DNA from: Nonomuraea sediminis
GTDB taxonomy: Bacteria > Actinomycetota > Actinomycetes > Streptosporangiales > Streptosporangiaceae
Assembly: GCF_018531495.1 (NCBI RefSeq)
Contig: NZ_JAHDTI010000010.1
Span: forward strand, 248,001 to 312,000
Reading direction: 5' to 3'
Length of the DNA stretch: 64,000 nt
Part shown: in pieces, positions 40,769 through 49,313 of the stretch
Position numbering within the stretch: position 1 is the first letter of the stretch
Layout: the number at the start of each line of letters is the position of its first letter
Notes under the pieces: generated by a model
What the model was told of the DNA's origin: nothing
Databases searched by the model: none
The model's input: only the letters and a program-made list of their open reading frames with translations
Program-made: the position numbers and the translations under genes

Positions 40769-41047
40769 TTACAGGGAAGCGGCCAGGGCCAGGGCCGCGG
40801 CCTCGTGACGCAACACCATGATCAGGAGTGTGGCGACCAGCGTGGCGATCAGCAGCCAGCTGATCAGGATGATGATCGTCGAACGGCGCGGCCGGCGATG
40901 CTTGCGCGGCTCGCCCTGGGCCTTCGCCTCGCTGCGCCGGGCACGGTCGTTGAACGACTCGAGCCGCGCGACCAGGCGAGGGTCCTCGTCGACGAGGTGC
41001 TGCTCGATCTGCGCGAGCATCCGCTCCTCGTCCTGCGACCAGGCCAT
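40769..41047 (-). CDS. DUF3040 small membrane protein
   Basis: A 92-residue protein. The conserved N-terminal MAWSQDEERMLAQIEQHL and DEDPRLVARL motifs define DUF3040. They are followed by a basic stretch and one or two hydrophobic helices (STIIILISWLLIATLVATLL). GGAGGTG precedes the ATG at 41047. Members are widespread small actinobacterial membrane proteins without a known function. The short gap to the PBP gene contains GTACTTG and TTGTACGGCGGGC words related to the dispersed repeats. Confidence 0.88.
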   Translation of the reverse strand: MAWSQDEERMLAQIEQHLVDEDPRLVARLESFNDRARRSEAKAQGEPRKHRRPRRSTIIILISWLLIATLVATLLIMVLRHEAAALALAASL

Positions 41048-41155
41048 AGTGCACCTCCGGAACGCAAGCTCTGTGCGGACTTTCTGCCCAACCCTGAAGA
41101 TCATTAGCCCCCACCTGGGCAGGTAATTGCAAGCTCTTTCCTGTTGCGATCAACC

Positions 41156-41171
41156 TCGAAAACTTGTTCTA
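41156..41171. promoter_or_regulatory. LexA-like SOS box
   Basis: TCGAAA-ACTT-GTTCTA matches the actinobacterial LexA consensus TCGAAC-N4-GTTCGA at ten of twelve defined positions. It lies nine bases before the start codon of the radical-SAM gene, a position that would give strong repression. It suggests DNA-damage induction of that gene. Confidence 0.6.
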
Positions 41172-41179
41172 ATCATGGG

Positions 41180-42217
41180 ATGCGCTGGGACAACCTGCGG
41201 CTGACCGATTCCGTCGAGGCCGAACCCCTCGCGCCGCTGTTCGCCCGCGGCGCGATCACCCGCACCTTCGACACGCCGGAGTTCCGCGGGATGACCTTCT
41301 ACGAGATCCAGGCCCGCTCCATCATCAACCGCGTCCCACCCGCCAGCCGAGTCCCCTTCACCCACACCATCAACCCCTACAGAGGCTGCGGGCACCGCTG
41401 TACCTATTGTTTTGCCCGGAAAACGCACGAATATCTGGATCTGGATGCCGGGGCGGACTTCGATTCGAAGATCGTGGTGAAGGTGAACGCGGGTGAGCTG
41501 GCGCGGCGGGAGCTGGGGGCGGCGCGGTGGCGGGGGCAGGCCATCGCGATGGGGACGAACGTCGACTGCTACCAGCGGGCCGAGGGGCGGTACCGGCTGA
41601 TGCGGGGCATTCTGGAGGCGCTGCGGGATGCGGCCAACCCGTTCTCCATCCTGACCAAGGGGACGCTGATCCTGCGGGACCTGGATCTGCTGACCGAGGC
41701 GGCGCAGGTCACCACGGTGGGGGCGAACCTGTCGGTGGGGTTCGTGGACGCGGACGTGTGGCGGTCCGTCGAGGCCGGCACGCCGCATCCGCTGCGGCGG
41801 CTGGAGACGTGCGCCACGCTCAACGACCACGGGATCGGGTGCGGCGTGCTGATGGCGCCGATCCTGCCGTACCTGACCGACTCGCCCGCCCAGTTGGAGC
41901 GCACCGTCAAGGAGATCGCCGCGGCCGGGGCCACCCACCTGGCGCCCATCGTGCTGCACCTGCGGCCCGGCGCGCGCGAGTGGTATCTGGGCTGGCTGTC
42001 GCGCGAGCACCCGCGCCTGGTGCCGCGCTATCTCGAGCTGTACGGCAGAGGCGCCTACGCACCCCAGGCCTACCGCCGGCGCATCACCGCCCAGGTCAAA
42101 GCCCTGGCCACCCGCCACGGCATCGGCCGCGCCACCCCCTCCCGAGCCCGCCGCCTGCCCACCCGCCCAACAGCCCCCGCGCCCGAGCAGCTGCCGCTCG
42201 ACCTGGGCCTCGGTTGA
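41180..42217 (+). CDS. Radical SAM protein, Rv2578c/SplB-like family
   Basis: A 345-residue radical-SAM enzyme. The [4Fe-4S]-binding CxxxCxYC motif is in RGCGHRCTYCFARKTHEYL near residue 75. ILTKGTLILRDLDLL and VGFVDADVWRSVEAG follow, as in the mycobacterial Rv2578c family, relatives of spore photoproduct lyase-type enzymes. The reaction is unknown. The LexA-like box directly upstream suggests a DNA-damage role. The ATG at 41180 gives the conserved MRWDNLRL start. The proline-rich tail is probably disordered. Confidence 0.87.
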   Translation: MRWDNLRLTDSVEAEPLAPLFARGAITRTFDTPEFRGMTFYEIQARSIINRVPPASRVPFTHTINPYRGCGHRCTYCFARKTHEYLDLDAGADFDSKIVVKVNAGELARRELGAARWRGQAIAMGTNVDCYQRAEGRYRLMRGILEALRDAANPFSILTKGTLILRDLDLLTEAAQVTTVGANLSVGFVDADVWRSVEAGTPHPLRRLETCATLNDHGIGCGVLMAPILPYLTDSPAQLERTVKEIAAAGATHLAPIVLHLRPGAREWYLGWLSREHPRLVPRYLELYGRGAYAPQAYRRRITAQVKALATRHGIGRATPSRARRLPTRPTAPAPEQLPLDLGLG

Positions 42218-42235
42218 GCCGCCCGCCGTACCCGG

Positions 42236-42463
42236 CTAGAACGGCGGCGCGAATCGGCGGTCGGTGAAGTGGTCGTAGATCGCGCGTAACCAGGGCCGCC
42301 GGACCTCCGGTAGCCGGTCGGGGTCGACGGCGTAGGTTCCGGGTTCCATGAGCACGCCGAGGAGATCATGGCCGTAGCGCCCGTGGGCATGGACGGGAAG
42401 CACGACCCGCGACAGCGGCACGGTCAGCACGGCCCCACACCCGGCACACGCGAACACGGTCAT
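42236..42463 (-). CDS. Small CxxC hypothetical protein
   Basis: A 75-residue protein with one N-terminal CAGC pair (FACAGCGAVLTVPLSRV), which suggests half of a zinc ribbon, and a C-terminal RPWLRAIYDHFTDRRFAPPF segment. I do not recognise a characterised family, though similar short proteins occur in actinomycetes. It is convergent with the radical-SAM gene, 18 bp from its stop, and divergent from the patatin gene. The function is unknown. Confidence 0.55.
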   Translation of the reverse strand: MTVFACAGCGAVLTVPLSRVVLPVHAHGRYGHDLLGVLMEPGTYAVDPDRLPEVRRPWLRAIYDHFTDRRFAPPF

Positions 42464-42519
42464 GCGCCCTCATTATCCGGTTGATCTCAACCGTGGTTGA
42501 GGTAGCAGACTGACGTGTC

Positions 42520-43314
42520 ATGAATGCACTGGTTCTTGGGCCTGGCGGGGTCGTCGGGACGGCCTGGCTGGCCGGGCTCGCGGTCGGACTGCGGCGGCAC
42601 GGGGTCGATCTGGGCGGCGCCGATCTGATCGTCGGTACCTCGGCGGGGGCCATCGTGGGGGCGTTGCTGGCCACGGGAAGTGATCTCGAGCGCCTGGGCG
42701 TCTCTCGCCGCCCGGACACTTCGGCCACCGAGGGAGCCGGGGAAAATGACCCGGCGGCGATGGGGCGGGTGTTCGCGCTGCTCGGCGAGGAGGGGGTGGA
42801 GCCTGCCGAACGGCTGCGGCGGGTGGGGCGGCTGGCGGTCGAGGCGGCGGCCGCGCCCGAGGAGGTCCATCTGGGCAGGATGTCCGCGCTGGTGCCCGCC
42901 GCGGAGTGGCCGGATCGCCTGGTCATCACCGCGGTGGACGTCGAGTCCGGGCAGCCAGTGGCCTGGGACGCCGGCAGCGGCGTCCCCCTGCAGGCGGCGG
43001 TGGCCGCCAGCACCGCCATGCCCGGCGCCTTCCCGCCGATCACGATCGGCGGGCGACGCTACATGGACGGCGCTCTGGGCGGCGGCAGCAACGCGCACCT
43101 CGCCGGGGATGCCGGCCCGCTGTTGCTGATCGAGCCTCTGGCCCACCTGTTCCGGCAGCCGCCGCCCGCCGGTGCCGTCACCGTGGCCCCGGACGAGCAG
43201 ACGATCGCCGTCTTCGGCGCCGATCTCCACAACCGTGCCGCCTGGCTGCCGTCCTACCAGGCGGGCCTGCGTCAGGCCGCGCCCGCCATCGTGCGCGGCT
43301 GGCCGGGAAATTAG
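42520..43314 (+). CDS. Patatin-like phospholipase family protein
   Basis: A 264-residue patatin-domain lipid acyl hydrolase. The nucleophile elbow GTSAGAIVGALL is near residue 42 and the catalytic aspartate is in MDGALGGGSNAHL near residue 185. The glycine-rich oxyanion loop is LGPGGVVGTAW at the N-terminus. It lacks a signal peptide and a CBS or cyclic-nucleotide domain, so it is a simple cytoplasmic esterase or phospholipase. A Ser/Thr/Glu-rich loop at residues 63-77 is atypical. Confidence 0.88.
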   Translation: MNALVLGPGGVVGTAWLAGLAVGLRRHGVDLGGADLIVGTSAGAIVGALLATGSDLERLGVSRRPDTSATEGAGENDPAAMGRVFALLGEEGVEPAERLRRVGRLAVEAAAAPEEVHLGRMSALVPAAEWPDRLVITAVDVESGQPVAWDAGSGVPLQAAVAASTAMPGAFPPITIGGRRYMDGALGGGSNAHLAGDAGPLLLIEPLAHLFRQPPPAGAVTVAPDEQTIAVFGADLHNRAAWLPSYQAGLRQAAPAIVRGWPGN

Positions 43315-43343
43315 GTCGACCGGGGCCGGGGCGGGATGGCAGG

Positions 43344-43373
43344 ATGAGCGGGTTCAGGTGGTCGATCTTGTGA
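43344..43373 (+). CDS. Possible 9-residue leader peptide
   Basis: ATG at 43344 opens a nine-codon frame, MSGFRWSIL, ending in TGA. It lies about 80 bases before the ribosomal protection gene and is preceded by GCAGG. Short leaders are known to control tet(M)-type genes. Only its position and the following strong ribosome site support it. Confidence 0.3.
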   Translation: MSGFRWSIL

Positions 43374-43384
43374 AGGAGCTCGCG

Positions 43385-43501
43385 ATGCGGCGGGGCCTCG
43401 AGGTATCCCAGCGCCCCATTGGCACGCGAGTCCCCGAAGGCCCGACCACGCATGCAAGCTTCACTGAACATCGGCATCCTGGCGCACGTAGACGCGGGTA
43501 A
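43385..43501 (+). CDS. Possible 38-residue leader ORF overlapping the ribosomal protection gene
   Basis: An ATG at 43385 has a perfect AAGGAG eight bases upstream and opens a 38-codon basic frame. It overlaps the first 50 bases of the ribosomal protection gene in another frame. Ribosomes stalled in this ORF by an antibiotic could change access to the main start at 43452. It could equally be a chance frame. Confidence 0.35.
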   Translation: MRRGLEVSQRPIGTRVPEGPTTHASFTEHRHPGARRRG

Positions 43502-45257
43502 GACCAGCCTGACCGAGCGGCTGCTGTTCCAGACCGGCGCGATCGACCGGCTCGGCAGCGTCGACCGCGGCGACACCCAGACCGACACCGGCGACATCGA
43601 GCGGCGGCGCGGCATCACCATCCGTACGGCGGTGGCCGCGTTCACCGTCGGCGACCTGCACGTCAACCTGATCGACACGCCAGGTCACTCCGACTTCATC
43701 GCCGAGGTGGAGCGGGCGCTGGGCGTGCTGGACGGCGCGATCCTGGTCGTGTCGGCGGTGGAGGGCGTCCAGCCGCAGACGCGGATCCTGATGAAGACGC
43801 TGCGCCGCCTGGCGCTCCCGACGTTGATCTTCGTCAACAAGCTCGACCGGGCCGGCGCCCGGCCGCGGGAGGTGCTCGGGCAGATCCGGCGGCGCCTGTC
43901 GCCCTCCGCCGTCGCCCTCGGCGATGACAACGTGCCGGAGATCCTGGCCGAGCACGACGACGGCATCCTCAAGCGCCTGGTCGACGGCGACACGCCGAGC
44001 CGGGAGGAGATCCGGGAGGCGATCGCCAGGCAGTGCGCCGAGGGCGTGCTGCACCCGGTGTTCCTCGGTTCGGCGGTGACCGGCCAGGGCGTCGCCGACC
44101 TGCTGGACGGGCTGCGCCTGCTGCCCACGAGCGCGGCGGGCACGGGCCTCAGTGGCACGGTGTTCGCCGTCGAACGCACCCCCACCGGCGAGAAGGTCGC
44201 CTACGTCCGCCTGCGCGCGGGCACGCTGCACGCCCGACGCCGCAGCACCTGGTACCGCAGGCGACCGGGCGGCGGCGTGCAGGAGTACGAGGCCAGGCCC
44301 ACGGCGCTGCGCGTCATCGGGGGCCGGCGGGACGAGCCGCGCGCCGGCGACATCGCCAAGGTGTGGGGCGTGCCGCAGGTGCGGGTGGGCGACCGCGTCG
44401 GCAGCCCGCCGGAGCCGGGCGAGCTCACCCACCACTTCGCGCTGCCCAGCCTGGAGACGGTGGTACGGCCGCGCCGTACCGAGGAGCGGGGGCGCGTGCA
44501 CCAGGCGCTGGCGGCGCTGGCCGAGCAGGACCCGCTGATCAGCATCAGGACGCTGGCCGGCGGCCAGACGTCGGTGCTGCTGTACGGGGAGGTGCAGAAG
44601 GAGGTCATCGCCGAGACGCTGGCCCGCGACTTCGGCGTCGAGGCCGACTTCGAGCCGAGCAGCCCCGTCTACCTGGAGCGCCCGGCCGGGGCCGGGGAGA
44701 CGGCCGAGGAGATCACCCGGCACGGCCGCAACGACTTCTGGGCCACGGTGGGTCTGCGGGTGGAGCCGGGGCCGCGCGGCTCCGGCCTGACCTACCGGCT
44801 GGGGGTGGAGCTGGGGTCGCTGCCGCCGGCCTTCCAGCGGGCGATCGAGGACACGGTCGCGGCCACGCTGCGGCGGGGACCGCACGGCTGGCCGGTGACC
44901 GACGTGGTCGTGACGCTGACCCGTTCCGGGTACGCCTCGCCGATCTCGACCGCGGGCGACTTCCGCGGCCGCACGGCCGAGGTGCTGATGGACGCGCTGC
45001 GCAGGGCGGGCACCCGGGTGTACGAGCCGTGCCACCGTTTCGAGCTGGAGATCCCGGCGCAGGCCTTCAGCCAGGTGACCGCGCGCCTGGCCGGGCTGGG
45101 CGCCGAACTGTCGGACACCCTGCAGCAGGGCGACACCTGGCTGATCAAGGGTGAGCTGCCGGCCCGGCGGGTGCACGAGTTCGAGCAGCAACTGCCGGGC
45201 CTGTCGCACGGCGAGGGCGTGTGGCTGTCGGCGCCGTCGGGGGACCGCCCGCTCTAG
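43452..45257 (+). CDS. TetM/OtrA-like ribosomal protection GTPase
   Basis: A 601-residue translational GTPase of the EF-G-like tetracycline-resistance family. The G1 motif is AHVDAGKTSLTERLL, followed by RRRGITIRTAV (switch I), IDTPGHSDF (G3) and FVNKLDRAG (G4). Domains II-V follow, with a C-terminal SHGEGVWLSAPSG tail equivalent to that of TetM. The family removes tetracyclines from the ribosomal A site. Actinomycete homologues such as OtrA can also be intrinsic factors, so true resistance is not certain. The ATG at 43452 is supported by GAAGG. Leader ORFs lie upstream. Confidence 0.87.
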   Translation: MQASLNIGILAHVDAGKTSLTERLLFQTGAIDRLGSVDRGDTQTDTGDIERRRGITIRTAVAAFTVGDLHVNLIDTPGHSDFIAEVERALGVLDGAILVVSAVEGVQPQTRILMKTLRRLALPTLIFVNKLDRAGARPREVLGQIRRRLSPSAVALGDDNVPEILAEHDDGILKRLVDGDTPSREEIREAIARQCAEGVLHPVFLGSAVTGQGVADLLDGLRLLPTSAAGTGLSGTVFAVERTPTGEKVAYVRLRAGTLHARRRSTWYRRRPGGGVQEYEARPTALRVIGGRRDEPRAGDIAKVWGVPQVRVGDRVGSPPEPGELTHHFALPSLETVVRPRRTEERGRVHQALAALAEQDPLISIRTLAGGQTSVLLYGEVQKEVIAETLARDFGVEADFEPSSPVYLERPAGAGETAEEITRHGRNDFWATVGLRVEPGPRGSGLTYRLGVELGSLPPAFQRAIEDTVAATLRRGPHGWPVTDVVVTLTRSGYASPISTAGDFRGRTAEVLMDALRRAGTRVYEPCHRFELEIPAQAFSQVTARLAGLGAELSDTLQQGDTWLIKGELPARRVHEFEQQLPGLSHGEGVWLSAPSGDRPL

Positions 45258-45679
45258 GGGGCGAACACGCCGAGGTTGCCCTGGCTCCACATGCCCGTCA
45301 GCTCCCGGGAGGCGATCTTCCAGCCTTCCGGGGTGCGGCGCAGCACGTCGCTGTAGCGTCCCGCGACCGTGTAGGTGTCGCCGCGCCGCACGTGCTGGGC
45401 CTGGAAGTAGCAGGTGTGCTCGGCCCGGTCGCCGTCCAGGCGGATGTGGTGGTTGCCGAGCAGGTGCTGGGTGGCCTCCAGCCCGCCCAGCGCCGCGCCG
45501 AGGGCGGCGGCGATCGGCTCGGGCCCGCGCACCTGCTCGATCATCCCCGGGTAGGCCCAGGTGGCGTCGGGCGTGAACTGCTCGGCCAGCAGCCTCCAGT
45601 CGCGGGTGTCGAGCGCGGTGGCGTAGGCGACGGCGACGTCCATGATCGCGGCGCGGTCGGCGAGCTCGGCCAGGTCCAT
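45254..45679 (-). CDS. Nuclear transport factor 2 / SnoaL-like protein
   Basis: A 141-residue protein of the SnoaL_4 cone-shaped alpha+beta fold. DRAAIMDVAVAYATALDTRD at the N-terminus and GRYSDVLRRTPEGWKIASRE near the C-terminus are characteristic. Members include ring-hydroxylating subunits, isomerases and dehydratases, so the activity is open. The stop overlaps that of the ribosomal protection gene by four bases in convergent orientation. GTACGGCGGGGCG occurs 22 bp upstream of its start. Confidence 0.86.
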   Translation of the reverse strand: MDLAELADRAAIMDVAVAYATALDTRDWRLLAEQFTPDATWAYPGMIEQVRGPEPIAAALGAALGGLEATQHLLGNHHIRLDGDRAEHTCYFQAQHVRRGDTYTVAGRYSDVLRRTPEGWKIASRELTGMWSQGNLGVFAP

Positions 45680-45809
45680 GCGGTCACACTCCAGGAGTAC
45701 GGCGGGGCGTCTCGACCACCATCGACGTGTCAGGTTTGCGGGGCAAGTGGGTATTAAGCGCTTTGGTGCGCCAAACAGCGCATCTCATCTCATTCGGGGG
45801 GAAACAAAG

Positions 45810-45965
45810 ATGGCTGAGACGAGCAAGAAACCAGTCGCCAAGTCCGGCAAGGCCAAGAAGGCCGCCATGAAGGAATCCCGGCAGGCCAAGGCCGCCAAGC
45901 GCCAGGCCACGACGCAGCCCACCCAGGCAGGCATGCAGAACGCCTGGGAGCGCTCGGAGGACTGA
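45810..45965 (+). CDS. Small lysine-rich basic protein
   Basis: A 51-residue protein, about a quarter lysine (KKPVAKSGKAKKAAMKESRQ), ending NAWERSED. A strong GGGGGGAAA ribosome site lies seven bases before the ATG. A TTTGG-TGCG-CCAAA dyad and a GGGTAT hexamer lie further upstream and may be regulatory. Its composition resembles histone-like or nucleic-acid-binding tails, but I recognise no family. An intrinsic terminator follows 50 bp after the stop, so it may be a single-gene transcript. Confidence 0.65.
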   Translation: MAETSKKPVAKSGKAKKAAMKESRQAKAAKRQATTQPTQAGMQNAWERSED

Positions 45966-46017
45966 GCCGCCGGACGGCGCGGGTGTGAGTCCCGGCCGTC
46001 CTGGACATCGATCAGGC

Positions 46018-46041
46018 AACCGGGGGCACCGGCCCCCGGTT
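46018..46041 (+). terminator. Intrinsic terminator hairpin
   Basis: A perfect 10-bp stem (AACCGGGGGC and its complement) with a four-base ACCG loop is followed by GTCTCGTCTT. It ends the transcript of the small basic protein 20 bp before the tricorn protease start codon. Confidence 0.7.
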
Positions 46042-46060
46042 GTCTCGTCTTGGAGGCCGC

Positions 46061-49000
46061 ATGTCCGCCTACCTGCGCTTCCCCGCCGTCTTCCAGGACG
46101 TGGTCGTCTTCGCCGCCGAGGACGACCTGTGGATGGTGGCCGCCGCCGGAGGCCGCGCCTTCCGCCTGACCGCCGGCCAGGCCGAGGCCCGCTCGCCGCG
46201 CATCTCCCCGCGCGGCGAGCAGCTCGCCTTCGTCGGCCGCGAGGAGGGGCCCGAGGAGGTGTACGTGATGCCGGCCGAGGGCGGCGCCGCCCACCGCCTG
46301 ACCTTCCACGGCGCCCGCTGCACCGTCACCGGCTGGGACCCCGAGGGCCGCATCCTGTACGCCAGCGACGCCAGCCAGCCCTTCGACGGCCGCGCCTGGC
46401 TGCACCGCGTCGAGCCCGGCGGGGTCCCGGAACGCCTGCCGTACGGGCCGGCCGCCTCCATCGCCCACGGGCCAGGCGGCATGATCGTGCTGGGCCGCAA
46501 CACCGCCGACCCCGCCCGCTGGAAGCGCTACCGCGGCGGCACCACCGGCGACCTGTGGATCGACCCCGGCGACGGGCAGTTCCGCAGGCTGATCCGCCTG
46601 CCCGGCAACCTGGCCTCGCCCTGCTGGAGCGGCGAGCGGGTGTTCTTCCTGTCCGACCACGAAGGCGTCGGCAACGTCTACTCCTGCACCCCTGACGGCG
46701 ACGACCTGCGCAAACACACCCACCACCGCGACTTCTACGCCCGCAACCTGACCGGCGACGGCCGCCGCCTGGTCTACCACGCCGGCGCCGACCTGTACCT
46801 GCTCGACCCGGGCCAGGAGGCGCGCAGGCTGGAGGTACGGCTGGCCTCCTCCCGCACCCAGCGCAACCGCCGCTTCGTCGAGGCCGCCGACTACCTCGAC
46901 GGCGCCACCCTCGCCCCCGACGGCAGCGCCCTGGCGGTCACCGCCCGCGGCAAGGCCTACACCATGGCCTGCTGGGAGGGACCCGTCCGCCAGCACGGCG
47001 AACAGGACGGGGTGCGCTACCGGCTGGTGACCTGGCTCGGCGACGGCCGCCTGATCGCCGCGGCCAGCGACGACGGCGACGAGGAGTACCTGCTGGTGCT
47101 CGGCGGGCCCGTCCTCGCGCGGCTCGGCAGGATCGTCGAGCTGGCCTGCGACCCGGTCCACGACCGCGTCGCGGTCACCAACCACCGCCACGAGCTGCAC
47201 CTGCTCGACCTGGCCGGCGGGCCCGCCGTCCTGGTGGAGGCCAACCCCTACGGCGCGCCGGAAGACCTGGCCTGGTCGCCCGACGGGCAGTGGCTGGCCT
47301 GGGCCGGCCCCCTCACCCCGCAGACCACCGCGATCAAGCTGTACCACCCGGAGTCCGGCCGGACCGCGCACGCCAGCGAGCCGGTGCTGAAGGACGGCCG
47401 GCCCGCCTTCGACCCGCGCGGCGACTACCTGTACTTCATCGGCCAGCGCGTCTTCTCCCCCGTCTACGACCAGCTGCGGTTCGACCTCGGCTTCCCGCTG
47501 GGCACCCGCCCCTACGCGGTCGCCCTGCGCGCCGACGCGCCCGACCCGTTCGTGCCGCTGCCACGCCCGCTGGAGGTCAAGGAACCCGCCGAGGACGACG
47601 ACGAGCCGCCGCAGGTGCGCGTGGATCTGGACGGGCTGGCCCGCCGCGTCACCGCCTTCCCCCTGCCCGAGGGCCGCTACGAGCGGGTCGCCGGGCTGAA
47701 GGGCAAGGCGCTGCTGCTGACCACCGCCCTGGACGGCGAGGGCACCCTGCACCTGTACGACTTCGCCAAACTCGAGCAGGAGACCTTCGCCGAGGACGTC
47801 ACCGACTTCCAGCTCGGCCGCGACCACAAGAGCCTGCTCTACCGCAGCGGCGACCGGCTGCGCGTGGTCAAGGCCGACCAGGTCCCCGAAGGCGACGACG
47901 ACGAGCCCGGCCGGGCCGGCGGCTGGATCGACCTGTCGCGCGTCAAGGTGTCGGTCCGGCCCGAGGCCGAATGGCGGCAGATGTTCCGCGAGGCCTGGCG
48001 GCTGCAGCGCGAGCACTTCTGGAGCCAGGACATGGCCGGCGTCGACTGGCAGGCCGTCTACCAGCGCTACCTGCCGCTGGTCGAGCGCGTGTCCACCCGC
48101 GGGGAGTTCTCCGACCTGCTGTGGGAGCTGCACGGCGAGCTGGGCACCAGCCACGCCTACGAATCAGGCGGCGAATACCGGCCCGGGCCCGACTACCGGC
48201 AGGGCAAGCTCGGCGTCGACTGGGACTACCGCGACGGCATCTACCACATCGGCCACATCGTGGCCGGCGACCCCTGGGACCCGGCCGCCACCTCGCCGCT
48301 GAACCGGCTGGGAGCCGACGTACGGCGCGGCGACGCCGTACTGGCGATCAACGGCACGCCCATCGGCGCCGCGGGCACCCCCGACGAGCGGCTGGTCAAC
48401 CAGGCGGGCCAGGAGGTCGAGCTGACGCTGCGCCGCGACGGGCGCGAGTTCACCGTCACCGTCAAGGCGCTGGCCGACGAGCAGCCCGCCCGCTACCGCG
48501 ACTGGGTCGACGGCAACCGCCACCACTGCCACCGCAAAACCGGAAACAAAGTCGGATATCTGCATATACCGGATATGGGGCCGGAGGGTTTCGGGGAATT
48601 CCATCGCGGCTTCCTCGCCGAATACGACCACCCCGCCCTCATCGTCGACGTCCGCTACAACCGCGGCGGCCACGTCTCCTCCCTCCTGCTGGAAAAGCTC
48701 GCCCGCCACCGCCTCGGCTACGACTACCCCCGCTGGGGGCAACCCCAGCCCTACCCGCCCCAATCACCGCGCGGCCCCCTGGTGGCCATCGCCAACGAAT
48801 ACGCCGGATCCGACGGCGACATCTTCAGCCACACCTTCAAACTGCTGCGCCTGGGCCCCCTCGTCGGCAAACGCACCTGGGGCGGCGTCATCGGCATCTG
48901 GCCCCGCCACCGCCTGGCCGACGGCACCCTCACCACGCAACCGGAATTCTCCTTCGCCTTCGACGACGTCGGCTGGCAGGTCGAGAACTACGGCACCGAC

Positions 49001-49150
49001 CCGGACATCGAGGTCGACATCACGCCGCAGGACTGGGCAGCCGGAATCGACCGGCAACTCGAAACCGCCATCAACGCGGCCCTCGACCTGCTGAAACAAC
49101 ACCCGCCGCACACCCCGGACCCAAACCGCCGACCACGCATGCAACCTTGA
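46061..49150 (+). CDS. Tricorn-like S41 peptidase
   Basis: A 1029-residue tricorn protease homologue, the full family length. Tricorn is a cytoplasmic protease that trims peptides released by the proteasome, consistent with actinobacteria. The N-terminal half is two beta-propellers rich in [14 protein letters not shown] repeats. Around residues 640-740 is the core helical domain ([13 protein letters not shown]), then a PDZ domain ([16 protein letters not shown]), then the S41 catalytic domain with S917 in YAGSDGD and NRGGHVS before it. GGAGG precedes the ATG at 46061. No signal peptide is visible. Confidence 0.92.
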   Translation: MSAYLRFPAVFQDVVVFAAEDDLWMVAAAGGRAFRLTAGQAEARSPRISPRGEQLAFVGREEGPEEVYVMPAEGGAAHRLTFHGARCTVTGWDPEGRILYASDASQPFDGRAWLHRVEPGGVPERLPYGPAASIAHGPGGMIVLGRNTADPARWKRYRGGTTGDLWIDPGDGQFRRLIRLPGNLASPCWSGERVFFLSDHEGVGNVYSCTPDGDDLRKHTHHRDFYARNLTGDGRRLVYHAGADLYLLDPGQEARRLEVRLASSRTQRNRRFVEAADYLDGATLAPDGSALAVTARGKAYTMACWEGPVRQHGEQDGVRYRLVTWLGDGRLIAAASDDGDEEYLLVLGGPVLARLGRIVELACDPVHDRVAVTNHRHELHLLDLAGGPAVLVEANPYGAPEDLAWSPDGQWLAWAGPLTPQTTAIKLYHPESGRTAHASEPVLKDGRPAFDPRGDYLYFIGQRVFSPVYDQLRFDLGFPLGTRPYAVALRADAPDPFVPLPRPLEVKEPAEDDDEPPQVRVDLDGLARRVTAFPLPEGRYERVAGLKGKALLLTTALDGEGTLHLYDFAKLEQETFAEDVTDFQLGRDHKSLLYRSGDRLRVVKADQVPEGDDDEPGRAGGWIDLSRVKVSVRPEAEWRQMFREAWRLQREHFWSQDMAGVDWQAVYQRYLPLVERVSTRGEFSDLLWELHGELGTSHAYESGGEYRPGPDYRQGKLGVDWDYRDGIYHIGHIVAGDPWDPAATSPLNRLGADVRRGDAVLAINGTPIGAAGTPDERLVNQAGQEVELTLRRDGREFTVTVKALADEQPARYRDWVDGNRHHCHRKTGNKVGYLHIPDMGPEGFGEFHRGFLAEYDHPALIVDVRYNRGGHVSSLLLEKLARHRLGYDYPRWGQPQPYPPQSPRGPLVAIANEYAGSDGDIFSHTFKLLRLGPLVGKRTWGGVIGIWPRHRLADGTLTTQPEFSFAFDDVGWQVENYGTDPDIEVDITPQDWAAGIDRQLETAINAALDLLKQHPPHTPDPNRRPRMQP

Positions 49151-49233
49151 GAGCACTTATGACGTCTAAAGACGGTAGATGGGGACAGCACCACGGGGAC
49201 TGACCGGTGCACTCCACAGAAGCGAGACAATAA

Positions 49234-49264
49234 GCCGGTGGCGGGAGCAACTCCCACCACCGGC
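49234..49264 (+). terminator. Hairpin after the tricorn gene
   Basis: Stem of 8 bp, one mismatch and 5 bp (GCCGGTGG-c-GGGAG and complement) with a CAA loop. It lies 84 bp after the tricorn stop and 50 bp before the glycosyltransferase start, so it could terminate the first transcript or structure the leader of the second. Confidence 0.55.
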
Positions 49265-49313
49265 CACGTGTGTTAAAGACACTCTCTTTCCGCTACAAAG
49301 GGGGATCCCGCAG

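Noticed and set aside
45785-48154. A 789-codon minus-strand frame opposite the tricorn protease gene
   Set aside because: Low-complexity Val/Gly/Ala/Glu composition with no motifs; the plus-strand tricorn protease is unambiguous.
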